From JAWXUU01 sp044426045 (GTDB lineage: Bacteria; Bacillota; Clostridia; Christensenellales; CAMQZB01): a DNA stretch of 64,000 bases. The stretch is taken from positions 1 through 64,000 of the forward strand of contig JAWXUX010000008.1 in the NCBI GenBank assembly GCA_044426045.1, read 5' to 3'. Both the position numbers and the translations under genes were made by a program. Below, one piece after another: positions 24,999 to 33,207 of this stretch (within the stretch, counting starts at the first letter, position 1; each line of letters starts with the position of its first letter). The notes under the pieces are model-generated. The model was not told where the DNA came from. It ran no database searches and worked only from the letters and a program-made list of their open reading frames with translations.

Positions 24999-25044
24999 TT
25001 ACTTCTATTTTTTATTACTTCTATTTTTCATTACTTCTATTTTA
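24999..25044. repeat. Short tandem repeat, three units of about 16 bp
   Basis: Units built on TTACTTCTATTTTT, imperfectly repeated three times, in the gap upstream of the anchored-protein pair. Confidence 0.7.
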
Positions 25045-25048
25045 CCAC

Positions 25049-25080
25049 AAAAAAAGCCCCAATGCAATAGCATTGAGGAC
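25049..25080 (-). terminator. Terminator of the P-loop gene
   Basis: Minus strand CCTCAATGC TATT GCATTGGGG followed by CTTTTTTT, about 55 bases after the stop at 25138. Confidence 0.8.
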
Positions 25081-25137
25081 ATTTTTGATTTACATATATA
25101 AAGATTTTAGTTCATATCTTGTTATTTAATATTTTGA

Positions 25138-25542
25138 TTAGTATTTAGACATAAATTCTGGAACGTCAACCGCTTCTTCGCTCACTGTGATAACAAAATT
25201 TGTGCCACGTTTTTCTGAGATTTCTTCCAAAACTGCGTATAGTTCTTCTGATTCTTTTGCTCTTTTGCCGACAATTCTTGCAATACCATCGATATAGATA
25301 ATTTCGATATCACTGTTGCCCGCAATAAGTCCACGAACGAACCCAACAAGTTCCGCTTCTGATTTCAATTGGAATTCTTCCGCTGTTACAAATCTGATTT
25401 TATAGTTGATTTCTTGAGAATATTTCGCTTTGTTGGAAATGAAAACCACGTCACCTTTTGCATTTACTAGTGAATCATTTGCTTTATCGATGATCTTTTT
25501 TGTTTTGCCTGAACCTTTAGCTCCGATTATTAGTTGTATCAT
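25138..25542 (-). CDS. Small P-loop ATPase
   Basis: 134 residues from the ATG at 25542, which follows GGAGGTACAAAAAA. Walker A GAKGSGKT (7-14) and a Walker-B-like strand IEIIYIDGI near 84-92. The protein is little more than one nucleotide-binding fold. Homologues of this kind are widespread single-domain ATP-binding proteins in Clostridia with unknown role. It lies alone between pfk and the anchored-protein pair. Confidence 0.75.
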   Translation of the reverse strand: MIQLIIGAKGSGKTKKIIDKANDSLVNAKGDVVFISNKAKYSQEINYKIRFVTAEEFQLKSEAELVGFVRGLIAGNSDIEIIYIDGIARIVGKRAKESEELYAVLEEISEKRGTNFVITVSEEAVDVPEFMSKY

Positions 25543-25677
25543 TTTTTTGTACCTCCAACTTTTTATTACCATCATCATACATCATTTTTACGCAAAATTC
25601 AAGTGATTTTGCAAAATTCAAATGAGTTTTTGAAATGAAATTTTGGGAATATTTTTCATTTTATTCCCCGCCTCCTA

Positions 25678-26832
25678 CTAGTCCAAAAACGATACGAACT
25701 CTGGCATCTCACCGATAAGTGGTTTCACCCAATCAATAAATTCCTTAGTCACGTTGTTTTTATCCGCTGTGAGATATTCTTCAGGGAACAGACGTTCTGT
25801 GAGCATAACTTTTTCGATTGGCACGAGTTTTGTTTTCATAACATACGGCACTGTTGAAACTCTGTCAAAGGCAACCATAACGCCGGAAATTCCCGCAAGT
25901 GCTGCGTTAACTGCCTCAGCTCCCGCGATGAACGCTTCTTCGATATCCACTTTTGAAGCAAAAGTTGCACTTGCACGTTGCAAAATGCCTGGTTTTTCGC
26001 TTCTTGCTTTTATGCCAAGTTTTTTGATAATAAGATTTGAAAGGTGACTTGAAACGTCGCCAAAATATACTGATCTGCCAACTTCAAAGATTGGTTCAAC
26101 GATTGGTTCGCCGTTTTTGCCACGCAAGCCTTCCGAAACAACAACTGTCACTCCGCCTTTTTTTGCGAACAAGTTTTCCGCATCGCCAAGGAATTTATCT
26201 TCGTCAAATGGCATTTCTGGGCAATAGATAAGATCAGGTGCGTCGCCATCTTCATCCCTTGCAAGAGCTGCCGCCGCTGTTATCCAGCCGACATTTCTGC
26301 CCATGCTTTCGATAACCGAAACGTGGATTGGAAGTCCCTTGATATCTTGAATGCATTCTTTCACACTGCACGCGAGATATCTCGCAGCAGAGGCATATCC
26401 AGGGGCGTGGTCGGTTTCCATGATATCGTTATCGATTGTTTTTGGAATACCAACGCAAACGATGCCCGCATCTTTTGCTTCGGCATATATTTTGCCACAT
26501 GTGTCCATCGAACCGTTTCCGCCGTTGAAAAGCACATAGCTTATGTCGTGTTTTTTGAAAATTGGAATCATGTTTTTATAATCTTCGTCCGAAACATATC
26601 TTCTGCCCGTGCCGATTGCAGAGCCAGGAGTGTGTTTCAAAATTTGGATTTGGTTATCTGTCACGTTTGTGAGATCGATAAAATCCTCGTCCATAATACC
26701 GCCAGAACCGAACTTAGCGCCATAGATTTTGCCTTTGAAGCCCACACCTTTCAATCTTGCAATAACGCCCGCAAGTGACGCATTGATAACCGCTGTTGGT
26801 GCACCACCGTGTGCAATCAAAATGTTTCCCAT
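25678..26832 (-). CDS. pfp: 6-phosphofructokinase, PPi-type
   Basis: 384 residues, longer than the 320 of ATP enzymes. It phosphorylates fructose 6-phosphate in glycolysis. The donor is predicted to be pyrophosphate because the motif PKTIDND (130-136) has Lys131 where ATP enzymes have Gly. The neighbouring GGNGS (104-108) instead keeps Gly107, as in ATP enzymes, where PPi enzymes usually have Asp; so the active site is mixed. The general base Asp134, and ESMGRNVGWI, are conserved. The promoter carries a cre site, shared with the divergent tpi gene. Confidence 0.88.
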   Translation of the reverse strand: MGNILIAHGGAPTAVINASLAGVIARLKGVGFKGKIYGAKFGSGGIMDEDFIDLTNVTDNQIQILKHTPGSAIGTGRRYVSDEDYKNMIPIFKKHDISYVLFNGGNGSMDTCGKIYAEAKDAGIVCVGIPKTIDNDIMETDHAPGYASAARYLACSVKECIQDIKGLPIHVSVIESMGRNVGWITAAAALARDEDGDAPDLIYCPEMPFDEDKFLGDAENLFAKKGGVTVVVSEGLRGKNGEPIVEPIFEVGRSVYFGDVSSHLSNLIIKKLGIKARSEKPGILQRASATFASKVDIEEAFIAGAEAVNAALAGISGVMVAFDRVSTVPYVMKTKLVPIEKVMLTERLFPEEYLTADKNNVTKEFIDWVKPLIGEMPEFVSFLD

Positions 26833-26887
26833 GTATTTTTTTCCTCCTTATAAAATCGCAAAATGCGACTTTTCCCATATCTATTTC

Positions 26888-26939
26888 ATTATATCACAAA
26901 AGCAAATTTTTGCAAGTTTTTTCTTTGCAAACGTTTGCA
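26888..26939 (-). promoter_or_regulatory. pfk promoter with cre-like site between pfk and tpi
   Basis: Minus strand TTGCAA (26915-26910), 16 bases, TATAAT (26893-26888). Ten bases upstream of -35 lies TTGCAAACGTTTGCA (26925-26939), a perfect palindrome at its core that fits the CcpA consensus WTGNAANCGNWWNCA. A cre upstream of -35 is typical of activation. For the divergent tpi gene a -10 TATAAT lies at about 26970. Confidence 0.7.
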
Positions 26940-27009
26940 CAAATAGGACTGGCTTTCCAAACCAATATAAGGTATAATTTTATTATTAGAACTATATAGG
27001 GGGAAAAAT

Positions 27010-27831
27010 ATGAAACACATATTTTTGAATTTAAAAAGATTTGACATTGCAAGGGAATTTGGCGGTGTTAATGATATCGCAACAGCTGAAGATTTCGGCA
27101 AAACTATTGCAAGCGGAATTGAAAGTGGGGTTACGGATATCGACGGTATCAACTTTGGAATTTTCTTCCAAGAAGCTCACATCATGGGCGCTTCAAAACA
27201 GCTTTCAAAAGTTCATTGTGGCTGTCAAGGCGTTTTTCGTCGTGACACTGCAGTTGGTGGCAACTTTGGTGCGTTCACAACTTTCCAAACTGCAAATTCA
27301 GCAACTGCACTTGGCGCTGATTACGCACTGATTGGTCACTGCGAAGAAAGAAATAACCTTCGTGAAATCATCGAAAGAAGTGGCGGAACAAATTTCGACG
27401 TTATCGGCGAGATTTTGAATGAAGAAATCAAATGCGCGATTGCGGCTGGCATGAAAGTTCTTTATTGCGTTGGCGAAAGAACTGAAGAACAAGACAACAA
27501 AAAAGAAGTGCTTTCTTCTCAAGTTTCAATCGGTCTTAAAGATATTCCACTTGATAAAGTTGAAATCGCTTATGAACCAGTTTGGGCAATCGGACCTGGC
27601 AAACCAGTTCCAACAGCTGAATATATCCACGAAGTTGCAACGCTTATTAAAGAAGTTGCCAACGTTCCTGTGGTTTACGGCGGTGGACTCAAACTTGAAA
27701 ACGCTGAAATGATGGCAGGTATCCCATCACTAGACGGTGGACTTATCGCCCTCACAACCTTCGGCGCAGACTTCGGCTTCTCAGTTGAAAACTACTTGAA
27801 AATCGTGAAGAAGTATAAGGAATGTTTGTAG
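27010..27831 (+). CDS. tpiA: Triosephosphate isomerase, divergent form
   Basis: 273 residues against about 250 in the standard enzyme. Active-site pieces: Asn7/Lys9 (LNLKRF), His110 in IGHCEERN, and Glu189 in AYEPVWAIGPGK (loop 6). Two usually strict motifs are altered: IGHSERR is IGHCEER and YGGSV is YGGGL. The fold, the three catalytic residues and loop 6 remain, so interconversion of DHAP and GAP is likely. Start follows AGGGGGAAAAAT. Divergent from pfk across a cre site. A heptamer element follows the gene. Confidence 0.85.
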   Translation: MKHIFLNLKRFDIAREFGGVNDIATAEDFGKTIASGIESGVTDIDGINFGIFFQEAHIMGASKQLSKVHCGCQGVFRRDTAVGGNFGAFTTFQTANSATALGADYALIGHCEERNNLREIIERSGGTNFDVIGEILNEEIKCAIAAGMKVLYCVGERTEEQDNKKEVLSSQVSIGLKDIPLDKVEIAYEPVWAIGPGKPVPTAEYIHEVATLIKEVANVPVVYGGGLKLENAEMMAGIPSLDGGLIALTTFGADFGFSVENYLKIVKKYKECL

Positions 27832-27897
27832 GTAGGGGCTTAGTTGCTTTTCAATATTTAGTTTTTACTTAGAACTTATTTTTATAAGTGAAAGGTG

Positions 27898-28085
27898 AAA
27901 GGTGAAAGGTGAAAGGTGTGGTAGGCACTCAGCTTCGCTTCGTGCATACTATAATTTAATATGAAACTATAAAAGTCACAAACAATTTATGTTGTTTGTG
28001 ACTTTCTTATTTTTAAATATTGAAAGCACGAGCAAAGCGAGTGCATTACCACACCTTTCACCTTTCACCTTTCACCTTTCACCTT
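27898..28085. repeat. Heptamer-arm inverted element B
   Basis: Left arm: GTGAAAG heptamers (27898-27917) and core GTGGTAGGCACTCAGCTTCG. Right arm: core GCGAGTGCATTACCAC (28038-28053) and CTTTCAC heptamers to 28085. In between is a separate hairpin AAAGTCACAAACAA/TTGTTTGTGACTTT (27972-28005) that may terminate both convergent genes. Confidence 0.9.
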
Positions 28086-28146
28086 AAAAAAGCGTTCCGC
28101 ACACTCCGCCGATAAAACTCCCCCTGCGTGTTATCAGCACGTCCTG

Positions 28147-28821
28147 CTAAAAAAGCTCCTCAAGCTTCATCTCCCTGATTTGCCTAACAATTTCTTTTGT
28201 TCTTGAAACTCCGAATTTTCTTAGTAGTTGTCCCACTTGGGTTTTTATTGTTACTAGTTCCACGAACCGTTTTTCGGCGATGTCTTTCATTTTGTAATTT
28301 TTTAAAAGACACGAGATGATTTCTTTTTCTGCTTGCGTGAGCGTTGCTAGTTTTTTTGTGAAAATCAGCATTTCGTGGTTGGATTTTGAAAGTCGCATGA
28401 ATTCATCTCGCATGCAACGTTGAATTGCAAGTTCCATTTCCACTTTATCGTGATATGCCTTTATTATGTGTTGGGCGATTTTGTCATAATCGTCGCATTT
28501 CACCATATAATCAACGGCGCCCGTTGCAAGTGATGCGATAATGGTTGAATCATCCTCGCGAACTGAAAGGAAAATCACTTTCACGTCGGGGTCAAGCTCG
28601 CAAATTTCGCGTGCGGCGTCGATGCCAGCGGTTTGCGTTTCCATTTCCACATCCATAAGCACGATATTCCCGCCCACGTTTTTGAAAACGTCCACAATCC
28701 CCGCACCGCTTGAAGCCGAGCCAACGATTTCAATTTCATCGTAGTTTCCGAGCTCGCTAGTATAATTTTCCCTGATGATATCGATATCTTCCGCGATTAT
28801 CACCCTGATTTTGTCATCCAT
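28147..28821 (-). CDS. NarL/LuxR-type response regulator
   Basis: 224 residues. Receiver domain 1-125 with acidic pair near 11-12 and Asp57 in IVLMDVEM as phospho-acceptor; Lys108 in DYMVKCDD. A C-terminal helix-turn-helix (about 160-220; LTQAEKEIISCLLKNYKMKD, TIKTQVGQLLRKFG) resembles LuxR modules but departs from the usual consensus. It is the last gene of the order binding lipoprotein, kinase, regulator. Start follows AAGGGGATAAA. Confidence 0.88.
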   Translation of the reverse strand: MDDKIRVIIAEDIDIIRENYTSELGNYDEIEIVGSASSGAGIVDVFKNVGGNIVLMDVEMETQTAGIDAAREICELDPDVKVIFLSVREDDSTIIASLATGAVDYMVKCDDYDKIAQHIIKAYHDKVEMELAIQRCMRDEFMRLSKSNHEMLIFTKKLATLTQAEKEIISCLLKNYKMKDIAEKRFVELVTIKTQVGQLLRKFGVSRTKEIVRQIREMKLEELF

Positions 28822-28839
28822 TTTATCCCCTTTTGTTTT

Positions 28840-28931
28840 CTTTCGTTCCCTTTAGTTTCTTTTCGTTCCCTTTAGTTTCTTTTCGTTCTCTTTAGTTTCT
28901 TTTCGTTCTCTTTAGTTTCTTTTCGTTCCCT
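28840..28931. repeat. 20-bp tandem repeat between kinase and regulator genes
   Basis: About four and a half units of TTTCTTTTCGTTCCCTTTAG (plus strand), with C/T variation in two units, fill the gap between the regulator start (28821) and the kinase stop (28945). It lies in the transcript just ahead of the regulator ribosome site. Confidence 0.9.
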
Positions 28932-28944
28932 TTTATAATTTTCC

Positions 28945-30438
28945 TTATTCTTCCGAATGTATTGGAAGCGTTATATAAAACATTGTGCCCTTACCTTTTG
29001 TTGAATCAAACCTGATATCCCCATGGTGCTGTTTTATGATTCGGCGGGAATAACAAAGCCCCAGCCCCCAGTTTGTTGTTGAGTTTTTCGAGCTTGTGAA
29101 GGGCATGAAAATTTTGCCTTTTGTTGCCTCGTCCATGCCACAGCCGTTATCCGCGATTGTCACGAGCGCGTGATTTCTTGTGTAGGCAATTCTCACAACA
29201 ACCATTTTTCGACTTTGAACATCTTTAACCGCTTCGATTGCGTTGGAAATAATATTGCAAATCGCCTCGGAAAGCAATTCCACATCGGCATTGATAACGC
29301 CGCTGCTTGAAGTGTAGCTGACGATATTATCAACATCTTTCAGTTTCACTTTTGCCTTTAGCGACGCCAAAAGTTCCTCCGTTGAAACGTGTTTCATGGA
29401 AACTTTAACGCTGTCCACCGTTTTATATAAATAGCTTAGTTTTGCCGACATTTCGTTGTTGATTTCAAGAAGTTTTCTTGACGTTTCAATGAGCTGAGCT
29501 TTTTCGATATCCTCGCTTTCCATACCCTTTGCGAGTTTTCTTGCAAGGATGTTTGCTGAAAGCAGTTGATTTTTCAAGCCGTGAAGAAGCATTGATGCTG
29601 TGACTTCCGCACTTGTGACTTTTTGAGTGATGGAAATTTCAAGTTTGTCGCGGTCGTATTCAAACTTTAAGAATATATAACATTGCACAATCATCGAGAT
29701 AAGCGACAAAATACAAATCACTAAAACCCAAATCCAAACCCCAAGCGAGCTTCCCGCAGTCAGCAAAATTGAATCGCTGAAAACGCAAATTCTTAGGTAG
29801 TCTTGATATATAACAACAGGGTCGATTTGTGCAAAAATGATATACGGAACAGCAAAAAGCCCCAGTTGCACGATGTTTGCCAAATGCGGTTTTTTGTACC
29901 ACGAAAGGGCAATCAAGCGATATTCCACGATAAGCAAAACAAAACTTGCCACAAGATATGCCCGAACAACAACCCAACTTGCATTCACAATAAAATTTTG
30001 GAATGCATAATTATAGGCAAATTTGCCATATAAAAGCGCTGGATTTGAAAAATATAAAATAATCAAAATCGGCACGCTGGTAAGAACATAAACATATTTG
30101 TGATTTTTCAGCGCGTTTTTCACCGAAATATTTTTATCCATTGAATGAAGCAACAGAAAATAAACAACGGCAAACCTGAAAAAGTTTTCTAAAAAACCAA
30201 GGGTGTTAAGCCCGATTGCAATGCCGTTTATCCATGAAAGAACCCAGCTTAGCCCGTATAAAATCAACGCTTTTTGCGGAAATGCACCGCCAACTTTGAT
30301 AAAATAACACAACAAACAAAACAGCATGCCAATAAAGGATGTGTTCATCAAAACAAGATATTTATTTCGGTTGTATCCGCCAAGAATGCTTATGGCAAGA
30401 ACCACAGCTATCATCAGCATTATCATCAGTTGTAACAT
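28945..30438 (-). CDS. Membrane sensor histidine kinase with HGLKN H-box
   Basis: 497 residues. Seven or eight hydrophobic segments fill 1-260. The H-box is MLLHGLKNQLLSANILARKL with His286. The ATPase part has NIISNAIEAVKD (N-box), NGCGMD (G1) and GLGLCYSRRIIKQHHGD (G2). Large multi-pass sensors with this core partner NarL-type regulators, here encoded 124 bases downstream. A substrate-binding lipoprotein gene lies 66 bases upstream and probably supplies the ligand. Confidence 0.88.
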   Translation of the reverse strand: MLQLMIMLMIAVVLAISILGGYNRNKYLVLMNTSFIGMLFCLLCYFIKVGGAFPQKALILYGLSWVLSWINGIAIGLNTLGFLENFFRFAVVYFLLLHSMDKNISVKNALKNHKYVYVLTSVPILIILYFSNPALLYGKFAYNYAFQNFIVNASWVVVRAYLVASFVLLIVEYRLIALSWYKKPHLANIVQLGLFAVPYIIFAQIDPVVIYQDYLRICVFSDSILLTAGSSLGVWIWVLVICILSLISMIVQCYIFLKFEYDRDKLEISITQKVTSAEVTASMLLHGLKNQLLSANILARKLAKGMESEDIEKAQLIETSRKLLEINNEMSAKLSYLYKTVDSVKVSMKHVSTEELLASLKAKVKLKDVDNIVSYTSSSGVINADVELLSEAICNIISNAIEAVKDVQSRKMVVVRIAYTRNHALVTIADNGCGMDEATKGKIFMPFTSSKNSTTNWGLGLCYSRRIIKQHHGDIRFDSTKGKGTMFYITLPIHSEE

Positions 30439-30504
30439 AAATTTCCCTTTTTATCCACCGCGTTTCAAGTCGTTTTTCAATCTTATTCCGCTTTTATCCA
30501 CTTC

Positions 30505-31488
30505 TTATCCCACTGCGTTTTGCATATATTCAAGGTGCAGATATTCCTCAACGTCCCTTTGTTCAATTCCCTCGTATGCGGAAATCAAATAGTCCTGTTG
30601 CATTTGATAAAGCTGAGTTATATATCCGCTTTCGAGATATTCTTTCAGTTCCTTGATTGAAAAAATGTCAGACATGTCTTTGCCTTTAAGCAAATTCACA
30701 AGGGAAATTCCAAGCTCGTCAGATATCAAATCGCAAGTTTCTTCGGTGTTATAAGACCAATAGTTTTGTGCTTTCACAACCGCATTCACAAATAATTGAA
30801 CGGTTTCCTCGTTTTCTTGAATATATTCACCCGTTGCAACCCAACTTGAAAGTGGTGCATAAACATCAGAATAATCACCCGTTGTTGCGAGCGTGACTCC
30901 GTCCTTTCCAAGCGCGTCCAACGCTTCAAAGCGATATTCCTCCCAAACGCAGATTGCATCAACTGAACCATGCGAAAGCGCGGTCACCGCACCCGACATA
31001 TCATAGTTTTTCATCACAACATCATCTTGCGAAAGTCCAACACTTGCAAGCGCGATATTCACCATATCCTCGCTTGACGTGCCAAAAAGAACGGCGATAG
31101 TCTTGCCTTTCAAATCCGCAACCGTTTCTATGCCTGAATTTTTGTTGACAATGATTGCTTCTGAATCACTGATATTTTGCGTGCAAACAATTTCCGCCAT
31201 TCCGCCGATAACAAGTGAATGTGCGCCCTGCCCGATATAGGCAAAATCAATAGTTCCGTTATAAAGAGCGGCAATCTCGCTTGCCCCTGATGCGAACGAA
31301 ACCAGTTCCACCTCGAGCCCTTGATCTTCAAAATATCCCTTTTCAACAGCCGTCAAAACAGTCCCACTGCCACCGTAGTTAGTGTGATAGCCAATTCGTA
31401 TCACATCCGAACTTTCAGAAACTTCGCAACCACTGAAAGTCAAACACAGCAATGAAAGTATTAAAATTGTTATTATAAGTTTTTTCAT
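30505..31488 (-). CDS. NMT1/SsuA-like substrate-binding lipoprotein
   Basis: 327 residues, lipobox FSGC (Cys21). The mature protein is of the periplasmic-binding type II fold of the NitT/TauT (nitrate, sulfonate, thiamine-precursor) group: RIGYHTNYGGSGTVLTAVEK, GYFEDQGLEVELV, ALYNGTIDFAYIGQGA. No permease or ATPase gene adjoins it; a kinase and a regulator do. It is therefore likely to be the ligand-capturing part of a three-component sensory system. A paralogue at 35496-36680 belongs to a complete ABC transporter. Confidence 0.85.
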   Translation of the reverse strand: MKKLIITILILSLLCLTFSGCEVSESSDVIRIGYHTNYGGSGTVLTAVEKGYFEDQGLEVELVSFASGASEIAALYNGTIDFAYIGQGAHSLVIGGMAEIVCTQNISDSEAIIVNKNSGIETVADLKGKTIAVLFGTSSEDMVNIALASVGLSQDDVVMKNYDMSGAVTALSHGSVDAICVWEEYRFEALDALGKDGVTLATTGDYSDVYAPLSSWVATGEYIQENEETVQLFVNAVVKAQNYWSYNTEETCDLISDELGISLVNLLKGKDMSDIFSIKELKEYLESGYITQLYQMQQDYLISAYEGIEQRDVEEYLHLEYMQNAVG

Positions 31489-31570
31489 ATAACTCCGAAA
31501 TTTTTTATTACTAAATTATATTATATCATGCATTTTAGATATTGTAAATAGGGATGAGGGAAATAAATAG

Positions 31571-31770
31571 GTGAAAGGTGAAAGGTGAAAAGTGAAAGGT
31601 GTGGTAATGCACTCACGTACCGCTCGTGCTTTCCATTATTTAGATATTATTATTAAAACCAAACACTTCACGTGTCAAGAAACTGATTTAGTAAAAAGTT
31701 TCAAATATAGTATGCACGAGCAAAGCGAGTGCCTACCACACCTTTCACCTTTCACCTTTCACCTTTCACC
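31571..31770. repeat. Heptamer-arm inverted element C
   Basis: Left arm of GTGAAAG heptamers with one variant (31571-31600) and core GTGGTAATGCACTCACGTACCG; right arm core GCGAGTGCCTACCAC and heptamers (31740-31770). The middle (31630-31710) differs from that of the other copies. Confidence 0.9.
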
Positions 31771-31804
31771 TATTTCCTTTAAACCTCACCTATCGCCTTC
31801 AAAA

Positions 31805-33088
31805 CTAACTTTCTCTCTTCCCTTCTTTCCCCAACACCTCATACATATTTCGCTTGTAGTCTTCCACGCCATTTTGGTCGAAAGGTTCAACGTTGATAAG
31901 CACTGATGCGATATATGTTGACATCATGAAAATATACATGAGTTCGCCAAGTGTTTTTTCTGAAATTTTATCCGCACTGAACGTCATCACGGGAATTCCC
32001 ACTTGAAAATGGGCTTTTCTGCTTCCAACAAGCACTGCCTCGTTGAGTATGTCATATTTTTTGCCGTCGAGATATTCAAAACCGTCGGCGAAACTGCTTT
32101 TTGCGATATCTTTGTTTGTTTTCACCCTCAAATCGAGGAAAGTTTCAAAAATGCACTTCCGCCCTTCTTGAATATACTGACCAATCGCATGCAAGTCTTC
32201 GGAAAAATTTGAAATGATAGGCAAAATTGATTTCCCATTTTTACCCTCGCTTTCGCCGTGAAGTTGCAATGCCCATTTTGCAAAATATTCAAGGCTAGGC
32301 TCAAAATAACAAAAATTTTGCACAAAAAAGCCTCTTTCCGCAAGCAGATGCCTAACGCATGCGTATCTCACCGCAATATTGCTTTTCAAATCGGCGGATT
32401 TCGACAAATCCTCGCCGTTTTTGCCACCGCTCACAAATTTATCAACGGAAACACCCGCAACCATCATCGGAAGAAAACTCACCGATGTGAAAGCCGTGAA
32501 TCTGCCACCAACCTCTTTTGGAAAATGCAGAAATCTGAAACCTTCTTCTTTTGCAACCTCGAAAAGCTGACCTTTCCCCTCGCTTCCAGTGAGAATTATT
32601 CTGTTTTTATATTTCTTGCCGTATTCCTTTTTGAAAAAGTCCCTCAGCATCCTGAAGGCAATCCCTGGCTCTAGCGTGTTGAAATCTTTCGCAATCACAT
32701 TCACATAAACGCTTCTGCCTTTCAAACTTTCCAAAAGCCTTTCAAGATATCCCCCCGAAAGGTTGTTTCCGCCGTAAAAAATTTCCACTTTGCCGTGTTT
32801 TTTGCAAAGCCCTTCAATAAGCGTTTGGGCAGACCTGTTGCTTCCACCAACGCCAACGATAACAAACGCGTCGGCTTTTTTGCGTATTTCATCGGCTATT
32901 TCTTGATTTTTCCACACAACATCCCCGCCCGCATTGGTTTTCACCTTGTGCCAGCCAAGAAAGTTTGAAAGCCCCAATTCGCCTTTCAAAACGCTGTTTA
33001 TTTTCCCGCTGTTGCTGTCGATAAAATCATCTATTTCTTCTTTTGAAACCGCATTGTAGCAGTGTTTTTCGTCAAATGTTATTCTCAT
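31805..33088 (-). CDS. pgi: Glucose-6-phosphate isomerase
   Basis: 427 residues from the ATG at 33088 (GGGAG at 5 bases). Family features: VGVGGSNRSAQT (78-89) in the phosphate loop, HGESEGKNGKSILPI, and a QVGIPVMTFSADKISEKTLG element. Slightly shorter than standard bacterial forms. It interconverts glucose 6-phosphate and fructose 6-phosphate. The start lies directly behind the intrinsic terminator of the aldolase gene, with the T-run 15 bases from the start codon. Confidence 0.93.
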   Translation of the reverse strand: MRITFDEKHCYNAVSKEEIDDFIDSNSGKINSVLKGELGLSNFLGWHKVKTNAGGDVVWKNQEIADEIRKKADAFVIVGVGGSNRSAQTLIEGLCKKHGKVEIFYGGNNLSGGYLERLLESLKGRSVYVNVIAKDFNTLEPGIAFRMLRDFFKKEYGKKYKNRIILTGSEGKGQLFEVAKEEGFRFLHFPKEVGGRFTAFTSVSFLPMMVAGVSVDKFVSGGKNGEDLSKSADLKSNIAVRYACVRHLLAERGFFVQNFCYFEPSLEYFAKWALQLHGESEGKNGKSILPIISNFSEDLHAIGQYIQEGRKCIFETFLDLRVKTNKDIAKSSFADGFEYLDGKKYDILNEAVLVGSRKAHFQVGIPVMTFSADKISEKTLGELMYIFMMSTYIASVLINVEPFDQNGVEDYKRNMYEVLGKEGKRES

Positions 33089-33103
33089 ATTTTCTCCCAT
33101 AAT

Positions 33104-33135
33104 AAAAAAAGTGCTATCCCACAATAGGATAGCAC
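33104..33135 (-). terminator. Terminator between fba and pgi, inside the pgi leader
   Basis: Minus strand GTGCTATCC/GGATAGCAC with a 7-base loop and seven T directly after. The pgi ribosome site begins only about five bases beyond the T-run. Confidence 0.9.
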
Positions 33136-33163
33136 AATATTTGACATTTTGCAATAGTCATTT

Positions 33164-33207
33164 GAAAATAAGAAATTAAATTCCTGAAAATAAGAAATTA
33201 AATTCCT
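33164..33207. repeat. 22-bp tandem duplication over the fba stop codon
   Basis: Two copies of GAAAATAAGAAATTAAATTCCT-like sequence, 33164-33185 and 33186-33207. The second contains the last codons and stop of fba, so the duplication lengthened the 3' untranslated part without changing the protein. Confidence 0.85.

Noticed and set aside
27898..28085. CRISPR array
   Set aside because: The 7-bp units are contiguous, without spacers, and occur as inverted arms. No cas gene is present in the window.
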